DNA of 14,928 nt, taken from JAQIBY01 sp964615585. GTDB taxonomy: Bacteria; Bacteroidota; Bacteroidia; Bacteroidales; ML635J-15. Position 1 is the first letter of the stretch; the number at the start of each line of letters is the position of its first letter. The stretch spans positions 1-14,928 of the forward strand of contig CAZTNS010000075.1 in NCBI GenBank assembly GCA_964615585.1, read 5' to 3'. A program made the translations under genes and the position numbers. Positions 1 through 6,877 of this stretch are shown piece by piece. The notes under the pieces are model-generated. The model had not been told where the DNA came from. It did no database searches and saw only the letters and a list, made by a program, of their open reading frames with translations.

Positions 1-2
1 TT

Positions 3-54
3 AATAGTGTTTTATATCGATCTTTATCGTTTTGCGGTGAATTTTTCGGGTTAA
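3..54. repeat. Terminal inverted repeat, left copy (52 bp)
   Basis: This 52-bp stretch is the exact reverse complement of 14877-14928 at the other window edge; I compared all bases and found no mismatch. It begins AATAGTGTTTTATATCGATC and ends CGGGTTAA. Similarity stops right after the TTAA on both sides. No transposase or integrase gene lies between the copies. It could be a dispersed repeat, the end of an invertible or mobile segment, or simply the repeat at which an assembly broke. Confidence 0.9.
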
Positions 55-288
55 TCTCAGAGCTTCTGCTCCCGGAATTGTGAATCAATAATTTATAAAA
101 ATATAAAAACAATCTATTATGTCGTAAAATTGTCGCATTTTGTAATTTGTAATGTGTTTTGTGGTTTAATATCAGTTGTTTATGTTTTTATAGAATTTTA
201 CTGTATTCCCGACATAAAAATGCGGCATTATGTTTTAATGCGGATCAGGAGTTCTGAATTTTTGTGTTATACGAATATTAAAAGCCTA
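55..288. other. AT-rich non-coding stretch downstream of the secreted hydrolase gene
   Basis: I see no credible gene here. The only open frame, on the plus strand from 130, gives a 72-residue Cys/Phe/Tyr-rich peptide with no recognisable motif. It runs into the antisense of the hydrolase C-terminus, so I treat it as chance. The sequence is very AT-rich and shows no strong hairpin followed by a T-run that would serve as a clear terminator for the gene ending at 289. Confidence 0.5.
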
Positions 289-2958
289 TCATTTATGAAT
301 GATTATTTTGCATGTCTTGTGGCCTTTGTTTCCAATGATTTTTATTAAATAAACCCCGTTTTTAACATTATTGACAGCCAGTTCATATTTTTTATTGTGT
401 ACCTGTACATCTATGAGGCGTTGACCATATATATTGAAAATTTTTATTTGTTTAATGTGTTCATCTGATGTAAAAGAAAGGGCAGAGGCAGAATTGTTGA
501 TGATGAGGTTTTGAAAGTACGTTTCGTTAACAAGATTAATGGGGCCGTTGATGTTTATGGTATAAGCCCTTATCGAAGAGTCTTCTGCGGTTACCCAGGC
601 CTGGAAGTCATTTGTGACATATACATTTGTATCATGAATAAATAGTGTATCAACATTTGAAATTTTCACTATGTTGAGCTTAGCATGTTTTGATATAGTC
701 AACGCATTTATTAATTCACCGGTCAGAACACTATCATTTAGTGTTATCGTTTGGTTTGCTGAATCAAGCGTTCCGGTTTCCGTAGATATTATATAATTTA
801 AACCGGAAAGTTTGTGTATTGCATATTTTTTTACAGATTCATCTTCAGCAGTAACCCAAACACACATTCCGGAATCTACAAATGTAGTGTCTTGTCCGTT
901 TACCGGTGTTCCGTTTGTGTCGCACGAGTTCATTATTTCTATTGAAGCATTATTGGAAACAGTTAATCCGTTTTTAAAACCGGAAACATATAAGGTATCC
1001 GGAACTTTTAATATAAATGCATTATTATCCAACAGGCCATATCTTGTACTGATGATGAAGTTTGAGTCGGATAAAGCCAATCCATAGTTAAATCTTGCCC
1101 AGGTACCCGTTCCACCGAGTGCATCCAGCCATTTATCTGTATCACCATCATTTACCCGGGCATGTTGGCCGGTATGTATGTTTGATTCAAGGACAACATA
1201 CCTTTTGCCGTGTTCATATGCATATTTCCATTTCCAAAGGTTTGCATCATTTAAGGTACCGTCAGCATGTAAATAATCCTGGTCATTGGATTGTGCTTCA
1301 ACATAACCACCTTTCCCTGCCATTGTTTTTAACCTGATAAAACCATTTTCTCCTGCTTCAACATAAAATACCTGGGATGAATCAGTGATGGTATCTGCAG
1401 TAGCTTGTAATTGGTTGGCTGATGTTGTAAGGTATTGATCCGTAATATATGATTTTATCCAGATATATTTATTTATGGGAGCTGCAGGTTCTTCAATACG
1501 GGAAACATCAAACAGCTTTATAATGGTAAGGGAGATGGAGTCGAGTGTAGTTACAAAGCCGCTGTCATTCAATGTTATATTTCCTTTTTCACTAAAAACC
1601 GGCAATGTATCATGCCTGTTTGTTCCTGTATATACCCGGCGGGAATACGAAGAAGGGGCAGATAAATTATGAAGGTATATTTTGCTTTCTACATGTTGAT
1701 TGTTTTTATTCATTAAAAATATTGTCAGCTCTTTTTTTGTTGACGAATAGGTGGAATAATTCCTGATATACCCGCTCACTCTGTTCGTTGATACAAAATC
1801 AGTATTAATGTTTTCATTTATTATTTTAATGATTTCTCCGGTGGGTTTGCGATTGTTTAAACTATCATTTGTGAGTGCATTTCTCAGGTCTCCATTTCCA
1901 TGTTCGCCTTGCCACGGACTGTGTGAACACCAGTATAAATTTCCTTTTACTTTTTCAGTCATTAGTTGTCCCATGCACTGATCAAACCAGCATAGCGACC
2001 TGTATAAATCGTTTTGGGTTCCGTCCGGCCATCCTGAAGGTGGTGTTGCATTGGTTTCTGTAATATAAACATCCATGTCTGGTTTTGGAGATGAATTTAA
2101 TGTTGAAAGCAATGTTTCAATCAATGGTATATGTATGCCTTCAAATTCTTTCCAGGTGTCATACCCGCCTGAAGTCCAGGATGCTCCCCATAAGTATTGC
2201 TGGGTTGTCATAAAATCTATGTTGTGGTAACAGCTATCTAAGACATCTCTAAACCAATCTTCTTGATTCAGAATAGCAGGTGCAATATAAATAGTGGAAT
2301 CAACATTTTTCATAGCATTTGCAAAATCATTGTATAGAGTTATGTATTCGGTTTTTGACAACAAGTTTTCATGAAGGTCCTGTTCATTTCCTAACATCCA
2401 AAGTTTTACATTATATCCTTTTAATATATTGGCGTATCTCACCCAGTCTATGGCTAACTGCTTAAGCTCTTCGTATGTAGGGCCGTCCTGATATTTGTAG
2501 GATAAAACATTCACACAAACAAAAGGTTCAGCTTCAATATCATTGCATATATTAATGAATTCATTAAAATCCATTGCCTTTTTAAATTCTCCGGTAGTAT
2601 CTACAGCCCATGTCCATGAGCCCGGATCTTCATGTAATGAAGCAATTTTGGGTTTTATATCTGTCGTATCACTATAAGGAGGTGTGGTCCATAAGTAATT
2701 GTTAGATAAATGGCCATATGGAAACCGGATCATCTTTATGCCCATGTCTTTAAAGGCCTGAGCATTTGTTTTGTTTCTCGGCCAATTTGTGTCCGAATCC
2801 ATTAACCAGCAGCTTACTATGCCTGTAGGGTTTTCAGGGATGGTTTTGATGGTTTGGGCAATGTTGATATCAAATACTTCCTGGGATTTACTATTCCATG
2901 AAATAAAGAAAATCAATGAGAAAAATAAAAAACTAATAATTGTTTTGGCTCTTTTCAT
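289..2958 (-). CDS. Secreted multidomain glycoside hydrolase (clan GH-A-like) with T9SS sorting domain
   Basis: Probable extracellular polysaccharide-degrading enzyme of 889 residues. Residues 1-25 form a signal peptide (MKRAK, then a Phe/Leu/Ile-rich core). Residues about 30-390 look like a clan GH-A (beta/alpha)8 barrel: LGNEQD with candidate acid/base E192, and YITETN with candidate nucleophile E301, spaced as usual for the clan. A beta-rich region follows at about 395-485, typical of the small sandwich packed on such barrels. Residues about 497-628 resemble a beta-trefoil/fascin-like module. Two tandem repeats follow (about 633-715 and 720-803), each with a VTAED-S motif as in cadherin-like beta-sandwich domains. 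The last 80 residues (FNIYGQ, NNVKNGVYLIKI) are a type A Por secretion sorting domain. I cannot assign a GH family; GH39, GH51 and GH30 relatives are possible. It lies 650 bases after hydE and is probably a separate transcription unit. Confidence 0.8.
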   Translation of the reverse strand: MKRAKTIISFLFFSLIFFISWNSKSQEVFDINIAQTIKTIPENPTGIVSCWLMDSDTNWPRNKTNAQAFKDMGIKMIRFPYGHLSNNYLWTTPPYSDTTDIKPKIASLHEDPGSWTWAVDTTGEFKKAMDFNEFINICNDIEAEPFVCVNVLSYKYQDGPTYEELKQLAIDWVRYANILKGYNVKLWMLGNEQDLHENLLSKTEYITLYNDFANAMKNVDSTIYIAPAILNQEDWFRDVLDSCYHNIDFMTTQQYLWGASWTSGGYDTWKEFEGIHIPLIETLLSTLNSSPKPDMDVYITETNATPPSGWPDGTQNDLYRSLCWFDQCMGQLMTEKVKGNLYWCSHSPWQGEHGNGDLRNALTNDSLNNRKPTGEIIKIINENINTDFVSTNRVSGYIRNYSTYSSTKKELTIFLMNKNNQHVESKIYLHNLSAPSSYSRRVYTGTNRHDTLPVFSEKGNITLNDSGFVTTLDSISLTIIKLFDVSRIEEPAAPINKYIWIKSYITDQYLTTSANQLQATADTITDSSQVFYVEAGENGFIRLKTMAGKGGYVEAQSNDQDYLHADGTLNDANLWKWKYAYEHGKRYVVLESNIHTGQHARVNDGDTDKWLDALGGTGTWARFNYGLALSDSNFIISTRYGLLDNNAFILKVPDTLYVSGFKNGLTVSNNASIEIMNSCDTNGTPVNGQDTTFVDSGMCVWVTAEDESVKKYAIHKLSGLNYIISTETGTLDSANQTITLNDSVLTGELINALTISKHAKLNIVKISNVDTLFIHDTNVYVTNDFQAWVTAEDSSIRAYTININGPINLVNETYFQNLIINNSASALSFTSDEHIKQIKIFNIYGQRLIDVQVHNKKYELAVNNVKNGVYLIKIIGNKGHKTCKIIIHK

Positions 2959-2973
2959 ATGTTTTTTATTATA

Positions 2974-3000
2974 AGTTAATTGAGTTAATTGAGTTAATCA
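2974..3000. repeat. Three tandem 9-bp repeats upstream of the hydrolase gene
   Basis: The unit AGTTAATTG occurs twice exactly (2974-2982, 2983-2991) and a third time as AGTTAATCA (2992-3000). On the minus strand this reads as repeated AATTAACT boxes 16-42 bases before the hydrolase start codon, so it lies in the promoter or 5' leader. It could be an operator array or a slippage-prone repeat; the sequence alone does not decide. Confidence 0.6.
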
Positions 3001-3030
3001 GAACCCGTCCATAAAGTCAAGTGTTTGGAT

Positions 3031-3107
3031 CATAATGTTCGGTAACGAGGCTTGCGAAGCCTGCCCCGTAAGGAAAAATGACTGTATTGGGGTTAGCGGA
3101 CATTATG
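3031..3107. repeat. Imperfect inverted repeat with inner hairpin (77 bp)
   Basis: The arms 3031-3046 (CATAATGTTCGGTAAC) and 3092-3107 (GTTAGCGGACATTATG) match as inverted copies at 14 of 16 positions. Between them lies a perfect small hairpin, GGCTT-GCG-AAGCC (3049-3061). The element is more GC-rich than its surroundings. The layout of two outer arms with an asymmetric folded interior loosely resembles folded recombination sites (attC) or REP-like elements, but the attC core motifs do not fit well, so I leave the class open. Confidence 0.55.
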
Positions 3108-3290
3108 GAAAAACACTAATTAAGTTGGTTTTATTCTAATAAATGGTTGATAAATTTAAAAAATTGTGTTTTTGGGCATTACGGAACAAAACTCAAAGTT
3201 CAATGTTTATTTCAATTGAAAAGTGTACCATTTTAATACAAAATTAATGTTTTTTTGGCACCACTGCAATTATTGTGGAAAAAGTAAATT

Positions 3291-3447
3291 GGTTATCCGT
3301 TTTTATGCCTAATTATTTCAATTGATTTTCTTCATTTACCCCGAACCCTAAGGGAGTGAAGAAAATCAATTGCTCCCTTTAGGGCCTGATGTAAAACAAT
3401 TGATTTTCTGGACTTTAATTTTGCCTAAGGCATAAAAACAGATAATC
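3291..3447. repeat. Nested palindromic element (157 bp) downstream of hydE
   Basis: The outer arms 3291-3310 and 3428-3447 are inverted copies matching at 18 of 20 positions (core GTTTTTATGCCT). Inside, CAATTGATTTTCTTCA (3319-3334) is exactly inverted at 3357-3372, and its first 13 bases recur in direct orientation at 3397-3409. CCCTAAGGGAG (3346-3356) is inverted at 3373-3384 with a one-base gap. The arms can therefore pair in at least three mutually exclusive ways within one large outer stem. It could act as transcription terminator for the hyd operon, or be a degenerate miniature inverted-repeat element. Confidence 0.65.
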
Positions 3448-3610
3448 ATTAAAAGGATTATTAGAATATAGAATTCATAAGACAGAATTCATAATGAAAA
3501 AAGGACAAAAAGGTTTAAAGAGAAAAAGCGGATAAAATGAGGTTTTTGATAGTAAAAACAAACCAAACCTTATCATCCCGTCTAATGTCCCGCCAAGAGT
3601 TCTGTAATTT

Positions 3611-4636
3611 TTATTTTTGCCTTTCAGAAAAATGCTTCGAATCTCCCCATTGTCCGAAACAAGGTATCATGCCTGTTTTGGATAATGAGTCTTTCAATGA
3701 TTGTTTTGAAATATGTTTTATCGGTTTGTCACAGTAGAGGTTGTAATTCCCGGTATATTTTGGAGGGGTTAATAGTGGCATGATTACATTGGCGCCGGCC
3801 ATGAGTCCGGCTTCTTTTCCTCCGGGATGCAGGGTTTCAAGTGCGGTGGTAGATGCAATATTGATGTCGGGCATCATGAGCCGGAGTACTGCAATCATGT
3901 TCAATCCCAGGTTGTATGCCTCGGTTTGATTGTATTCTTTTGCATCCAGGGGCGTGTTGTGGTGGGGAATGTAAGGCCCCATGCCAACCATGTCTATATC
4001 CATCTGTTTCATAAAAAGCAAGTCACCGGCCAAATGATCCAGGGTTTGAAAAGGCGCTCCAATGAGTACACCTGTCCCGGTTTGGAAGCCTGTTTCGCGT
4101 ATCCACCCGAGGCATTGTTTGCGATGATTAAAACACATCTCAGCCGGATGAATTTTTGCATAATAATCAGGGTCTGACGATTCAATCCGCAACAGGTACC
4201 GGTGAGCTCCCGCTTCATAGAACCGTTTGTAGGTTTCTTTGGTTTGTTCGCCTACACACAAGGTAATTCCCATGTGAGGGTAATGCTGTTTAATTGTTTG
4301 TGCAACATCTTCAACAAAATCAATAAAGAGGGGGTCATTGCGTTCGCCTGACTGCAGTACCAGCGAGCCATAGTCTTCCCGGTGGCACACTTCAACTGCC
4401 TGCATGATCTCTTCTTTAGACATGGTGTAGCGTCCTGTTTCATGATTTGATTTGCGGATGCCACAATAAAGACAATCATTTTTGCATACATTCGAAAACT
4501 CTATCAACCCCCTTAAATAGACATTGTTAGATAATGTTTTGTCACGCACAGTAACAGCCATGGCATGGAGGTCCTTTTGTTTGTCTCCACGCGCATTTAA
4601 TAAGTCAATTATATGGGATTGGGATATGTTTTTCAA
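3611..4636 (-). CDS. hydE: [FeFe]-hydrogenase H-cluster radical SAM maturase HydE
   Basis: A 341-residue radical SAM enzyme that takes part in assembling the 2Fe subcluster of [FeFe]-hydrogenase. The SAM-cluster motif CX3CX2C is C51-KND-C55-LY-C58, preceded by YLRGLIEFSN, which is characteristic of HydE. RIESSDPDYYAKIHP (150-164), GMGPYIPHHNTPL (218-230) and TALETLHPGGKEAGL (264-278) also fit the family. The second, non-essential CX7CX2C cluster seen in some HydE proteins is not visible. The start is noteworthy: 4634-4636 reads TTG, and no ATG lies between it and the in-frame hydG stop 36 bases upstream, so I accept TTG. The next in-frame Met (residue 26) would remove little conserved sequence. 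It is the last gene of the hyd run and shares its reading frame with hydG. Confidence 0.93.
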   Translation of the reverse strand: MKNISQSHIIDLLNARGDKQKDLHAMAVTVRDKTLSNNVYLRGLIEFSNVCKNDCLYCGIRKSNHETGRYTMSKEEIMQAVEVCHREDYGSLVLQSGERNDPLFIDFVEDVAQTIKQHYPHMGITLCVGEQTKETYKRFYEAGAHRYLLRIESSDPDYYAKIHPAEMCFNHRKQCLGWIRETGFQTGTGVLIGAPFQTLDHLAGDLLFMKQMDIDMVGMGPYIPHHNTPLDAKEYNQTEAYNLGLNMIAVLRLMMPDINIASTTALETLHPGGKEAGLMAGANVIMPLLTPPKYTGNYNLYCDKPIKHISKQSLKDSLSKTGMIPCFGQWGDSKHFSERQK

Positions 4637-4672
4637 CTTTTGTCTCTTGTCACTGTTAGTTGTTGCTGTCTT

Positions 4673-6214
4673 TTATAAATACAGGTCACGTTCCCCGGCA
4701 ATAATTTTTTGATACTGCTTTTTAAAGATATCCAGCAATTTGTTTTCTTTAAAAAAGGGCATTTTTTCAACTTCTTTAATTTCTTTTTGGATCAGTTGTT
4801 CCCCTATTGTTTTTGTCGCTTCAGAAGCATAATCGTCTAAATACTCACGGAATGTTAAGATGGCATTTAGTTTACAAAACTTCCCTTCCACACAACCTTT
4901 TAGCAAGCCCATGATTTTATCTCCTGTTCTGCCACACCTGTAACCGGCTGTACAAAAAGAGGTGATCATGTCTTTATGTGCCAGTTCGCGTACCACTTCG
5001 TCCATGTTACGGGTATCGCCCAGCATGAATTGTTGTTTCTCACTCACTTGCTCTAAAGGTTTGCCCTGGTTCATATCTGTCAGTTTCAATGCTTCCGTAT
5101 AGCCTCCGATGCCAATTTTAGTGGAGGCATCGGTTTGGGTACATCCTACGTCAATCACATTCATCCTGAGTTCGGGGCGTTCCCTTGCGGTAATAATCAA
5201 TCCTGTGTAAGGCACGGCCAGCCGGATGACCGTTACCAGCTTTTTGAAATCTGCATCCGAGACTTTGTGTTTTGAGTTGATGCTTACATCGGAGTTACTT
5301 GCAGGAGTGAGCCGCGGAAATGAGATAGTATGCGGGCCGATTCCGAATTGACGTTCCAGGTCAATAGCATGGTATAATAAACCCATCACTTCGTATCTCC
5401 AGTCGTATAACCCAAATAAGGCCCCAATGCCCATGTCGTCTATGCCTGCTTCCATGGCACGGTGCATAGCATATAAACGCCATTGAAAATGGGCTTTCGG
5501 GCCTGCAGTATGAATATCTTTATATGTTGGCTTGTGATATGTTTCCTGGAAAACCTGGTATGTGCCAATACCTGTTTCATGTAGTTTTTTCAGGTCTTCA
5601 ACAGACATGGGCGGTGCATTTACATTGATCCTCCGGATATTGCCGGTGCCGGGACCGTGAGGAGCTTTTTTACGTGCACTGTAAATGGCTTCGAGCGAAC
5701 GCACCATGTAATCTATATCTGAATACGGGTGTTCGCCATACACAGCAATCATACGTTTGTGGCCTTCTGCAATTACGGCTTCGGTTTCCTGTACAATTTC
5801 ATCCGGTGATAGTACCTTTCGGCATTCCACCTTATTTGAACTCCTGAATCCACAGTACCTGCAATTATTCACACAATAGTTGCCACAATAAAGAGGAGCA
5901 AAAAACACAATCCGGTTGTCATACACCTTTTGTTTTACTTTCAACCCGGTTTCATACATCTCCTGCCATAATTTGTCGTCTTTTACATGCAATAGAGCAG
6001 CCGTTTCCGAAGGCGATAGCCGTTCTATTTGCAATGATTTTTGCAGAATTTCCCTGACATGTGATTTGTCCGGTTCCTGATTTTGTTCCAAATCGGTTTG
6101 AATGGTTTGTTCATCAATAAAATCTTTGCCATTGATAAGGTACTTGTCAATTTGACCCTGTTTAATAACCTGATCAGCCCATTCGTTCACAGATGTATGT
6201 TTGGTTACTTTCAT
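4673..6214 (-). CDS. hydG: HydG-type radical SAM maturase with altered C-terminal cluster motif
   Basis: A 513-residue member of the ThiH/HydG group. HydG cleaves tyrosine and builds Fe(CO)(CN) units for the H-cluster. The radical SAM motif is C114-VNN-C118-RY-C121 after FAPLYCGNY. GIGTYQVFQETYH (215-227) and GPHTISFPR (293-301) are HydG-like; H295 corresponds to the histidine that binds the extra iron. The usual C-terminal CX2CX22C motif should place cysteines at 421, 424 and 447. C421 and C447 are present, but position 424 is Gly (SFCTAGYRCGRTG) and a new Cys occurs at 427; C441 is also nearby. IDVGCTQTDASTKIG (354-368) also differs from the usual SQISAGSRT-type segment. The N-terminus looks some 35 residues longer than in many homologues. 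A strong AAGGAGGAG site supports this ATG. It is followed by hydE after 36 bases. Identity as a HydG-family protein is firm; full catalytic activity is uncertain. Confidence 0.88.
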   Translation of the reverse strand: MKVTKHTSVNEWADQVIKQGQIDKYLINGKDFIDEQTIQTDLEQNQEPDKSHVREILQKSLQIERLSPSETAALLHVKDDKLWQEMYETGLKVKQKVYDNRIVFFAPLYCGNYCVNNCRYCGFRSSNKVECRKVLSPDEIVQETEAVIAEGHKRMIAVYGEHPYSDIDYMVRSLEAIYSARKKAPHGPGTGNIRRINVNAPPMSVEDLKKLHETGIGTYQVFQETYHKPTYKDIHTAGPKAHFQWRLYAMHRAMEAGIDDMGIGALFGLYDWRYEVMGLLYHAIDLERQFGIGPHTISFPRLTPASNSDVSINSKHKVSDADFKKLVTVIRLAVPYTGLIITARERPELRMNVIDVGCTQTDASTKIGIGGYTEALKLTDMNQGKPLEQVSEKQQFMLGDTRNMDEVVRELAHKDMITSFCTAGYRCGRTGDKIMGLLKGCVEGKFCKLNAILTFREYLDDYASEATKTIGEQLIQKEIKEVEKMPFFKENKLLDIFKKQYQKIIAGERDLYL

Positions 6215-6216
6215 AA

Positions 6217-6225
6217 CTCCTCCTT
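6217..6225 (-). promoter_or_regulatory. Strong Shine-Dalgarno sequence of hydG
   Basis: The minus strand reads AAGGAGGAG just before TT-ATG. Such a strong site is unusual for this window, where most genes lack one. It fixes the hydG start at 6214 and suggests hydG is translated well on its own rather than by coupling to the receiver gene 113 bases upstream. Confidence 0.75.
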
Positions 6226-6239
6226 ATTGTTATATGCCA

Positions 6240-6268
6240 TAAAGATACCAAAGTTTTAAAAATTGCAA
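6240..6268 (-). promoter_or_regulatory. Possible internal promoter for hydGE
   Basis: On the minus strand TTG (6268-6266) is followed after 18 bases by TATCTTTA (6247-6240), one mismatch from the Bacteroidota -7 box TAnnTTTG and at about the right spacing from a -33 TTG. It sits in the only gap over 110 bases inside the hyd gene run. AT-rich DNA gives such matches easily, so this is a weak call. Confidence 0.25.
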
Positions 6269-6298
6269 GGCGCCGGGAGTTGATTACCAGGCGCTTTG
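6266..6298. terminator. Hairpin between the receiver gene and hydG, possible terminator or attenuator
   Basis: CAAGGCGCC (6266-6274) can pair with GGCGCTTTG (6290-6298) across a 15-base loop, nine pairs with one G-T. On the plus strand a long T-rich run follows, but no plus-strand gene precedes it. On the minus strand the stem has one A-C mismatch and is followed by CAATTTTT, so partial termination between the signalling block and hydGE is possible. It is the only GC-rich hairpin inside the operon's intergenic gaps. Confidence 0.45.
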
Positions 6299-6327
6299 TT
6301 TTTTTATTTTTTGTTCTTTGTTTTTAG

Positions 6328-6837
6328 TTATTCGCTTTTTAATACTTTGTTCACTTCCGGTATCAGTGTTTTGGCTGTGACTGGTTTTTTTAAAAAGCCT
6401 TCCACTTCAAAATAATGAGATACTCCATTTTCGTCCATGTAATCCACACCTTGTAACCCATTTGCTTTATTTCTGATCAATAACACATTCAACTCTTTTA
6501 ATTGGGGGTCTTTTCTGAATTCCCTTGCCATATCCTGGATGCTTTCTTTTTGTCCGTCTGTTGTAGTCAATACATCAACAGATGTTTGAATAAGCTTGGG
6601 TACATTTTTAAATTCAGGGTCTTTGTTTAGCTCTTGCGCTATTTCAAAGCCTTCGTAGTGCGTGGTGAGCATTACATCCAAAATAAAAAGGTCGGGTTTA
6701 ACGGCTTTGGCTTTTTGCAACCCTTCTTCTTTATTGTTTGCTGTCTCTACCTGGAAATTTTCTTTTTCAAGCGCCGCTTGATAAACATTGAGTACGTCCA
6801 GGTCGTCTTCGATAATAAGAATTTTTTTTGTTTCCAT
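6328..6837 (-). CDS. Stand-alone response-regulator receiver protein with a large insertion
   Basis: A 169-residue protein made of one receiver domain and no output domain. The acidic pocket is IIEDD (residues 8-12), the phospho-acceptor is D54 in FILDVML, the switch position is T85/S86 (IQTS), and the conserved Lys is K150/K151 in FLKKPV. Between strand 4 (IQTS) and strand 5 (EVEGFLKKP) lies an extra segment of about 58 residues (87-144), where ordinary receivers have roughly 20. That segment holds an amphipathic-looking ESIQDMAREFRKD helix and the stretch YMDENGVSHYFEV. It follows the receiver-kinase gene after 40 bases and precedes hydG. It is probably a phosphate acceptor for one of the two kinases just upstream; the target of its output is unknown. 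Confidence 0.85.
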   Translation of the reverse strand: METKKILIIEDDLDVLNVYQAALEKENFQVETANNKEEGLQKAKAVKPDLFILDVMLTTHYEGFEIAQELNKDPEFKNVPKLIQTSVDVLTTTDGQKESIQDMAREFRKDPQLKELNVLLIRNKANGLQGVDYMDENGVSHYFEVEGFLKKPVTAKTLIPEVNKVLKSE

Positions 6838-6877
6838 GATGATTTGGTTTTTGGTTTATAAAATGAGTCCGCAATCT

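Larger units (their letters stand above)
2959..3610. other. 652-base intergenic region with nested inverted repeats
   Basis: This gene-free stretch separates the hydrogenase operon (ending at 3611) from the hydrolase gene (starting at 2958). It contains a 9-bp tandem repeat near the hydrolase start, a 77-bp imperfect inverted repeat at 3031-3107, and a larger nested palindromic structure at 3291-3447. An 11-bp direct repeat (AGAATTCATAA) occurs at 3470-3480 and 3484-3494. I see no coding frame with recognisable features on either strand. It must hold the 3' end of the hyd transcript and probably the promoter of the hydrolase gene, but I find no convincing TAnnTTTG box for the latter. Confidence 0.6.

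Noticed and set aside
130..348. 72-residue open frame on the plus strand near the left edge
   Set aside because: Low-complexity Phe/Tyr/Val-rich peptide in AT-rich DNA, no motif, no ribosome site, and its end overlaps the hydrolase C-terminus antisense.
3470..3494. CRISPR-like or integration-site reading of the AGAATTCATAA direct repeat
   Set aside because: Only two 11-bp copies 3 bases apart, with no spacer pattern, tRNA or integrase nearby.
3537..3737. 66-residue open frame on the plus strand at the hydE 3' end
   Set aside because: About two thirds is antisense to hydE, and no feature supports it.
4673..6214. Calling this gene thiH (thiamine synthesis) rather than hydG
   Set aside because: The extended C-terminus with two of three auxiliary-cluster cysteines, the GPHTISFPR histidine and the position before hydE in a hydrogenase operon all favour HydG; no thiamine genes are present.
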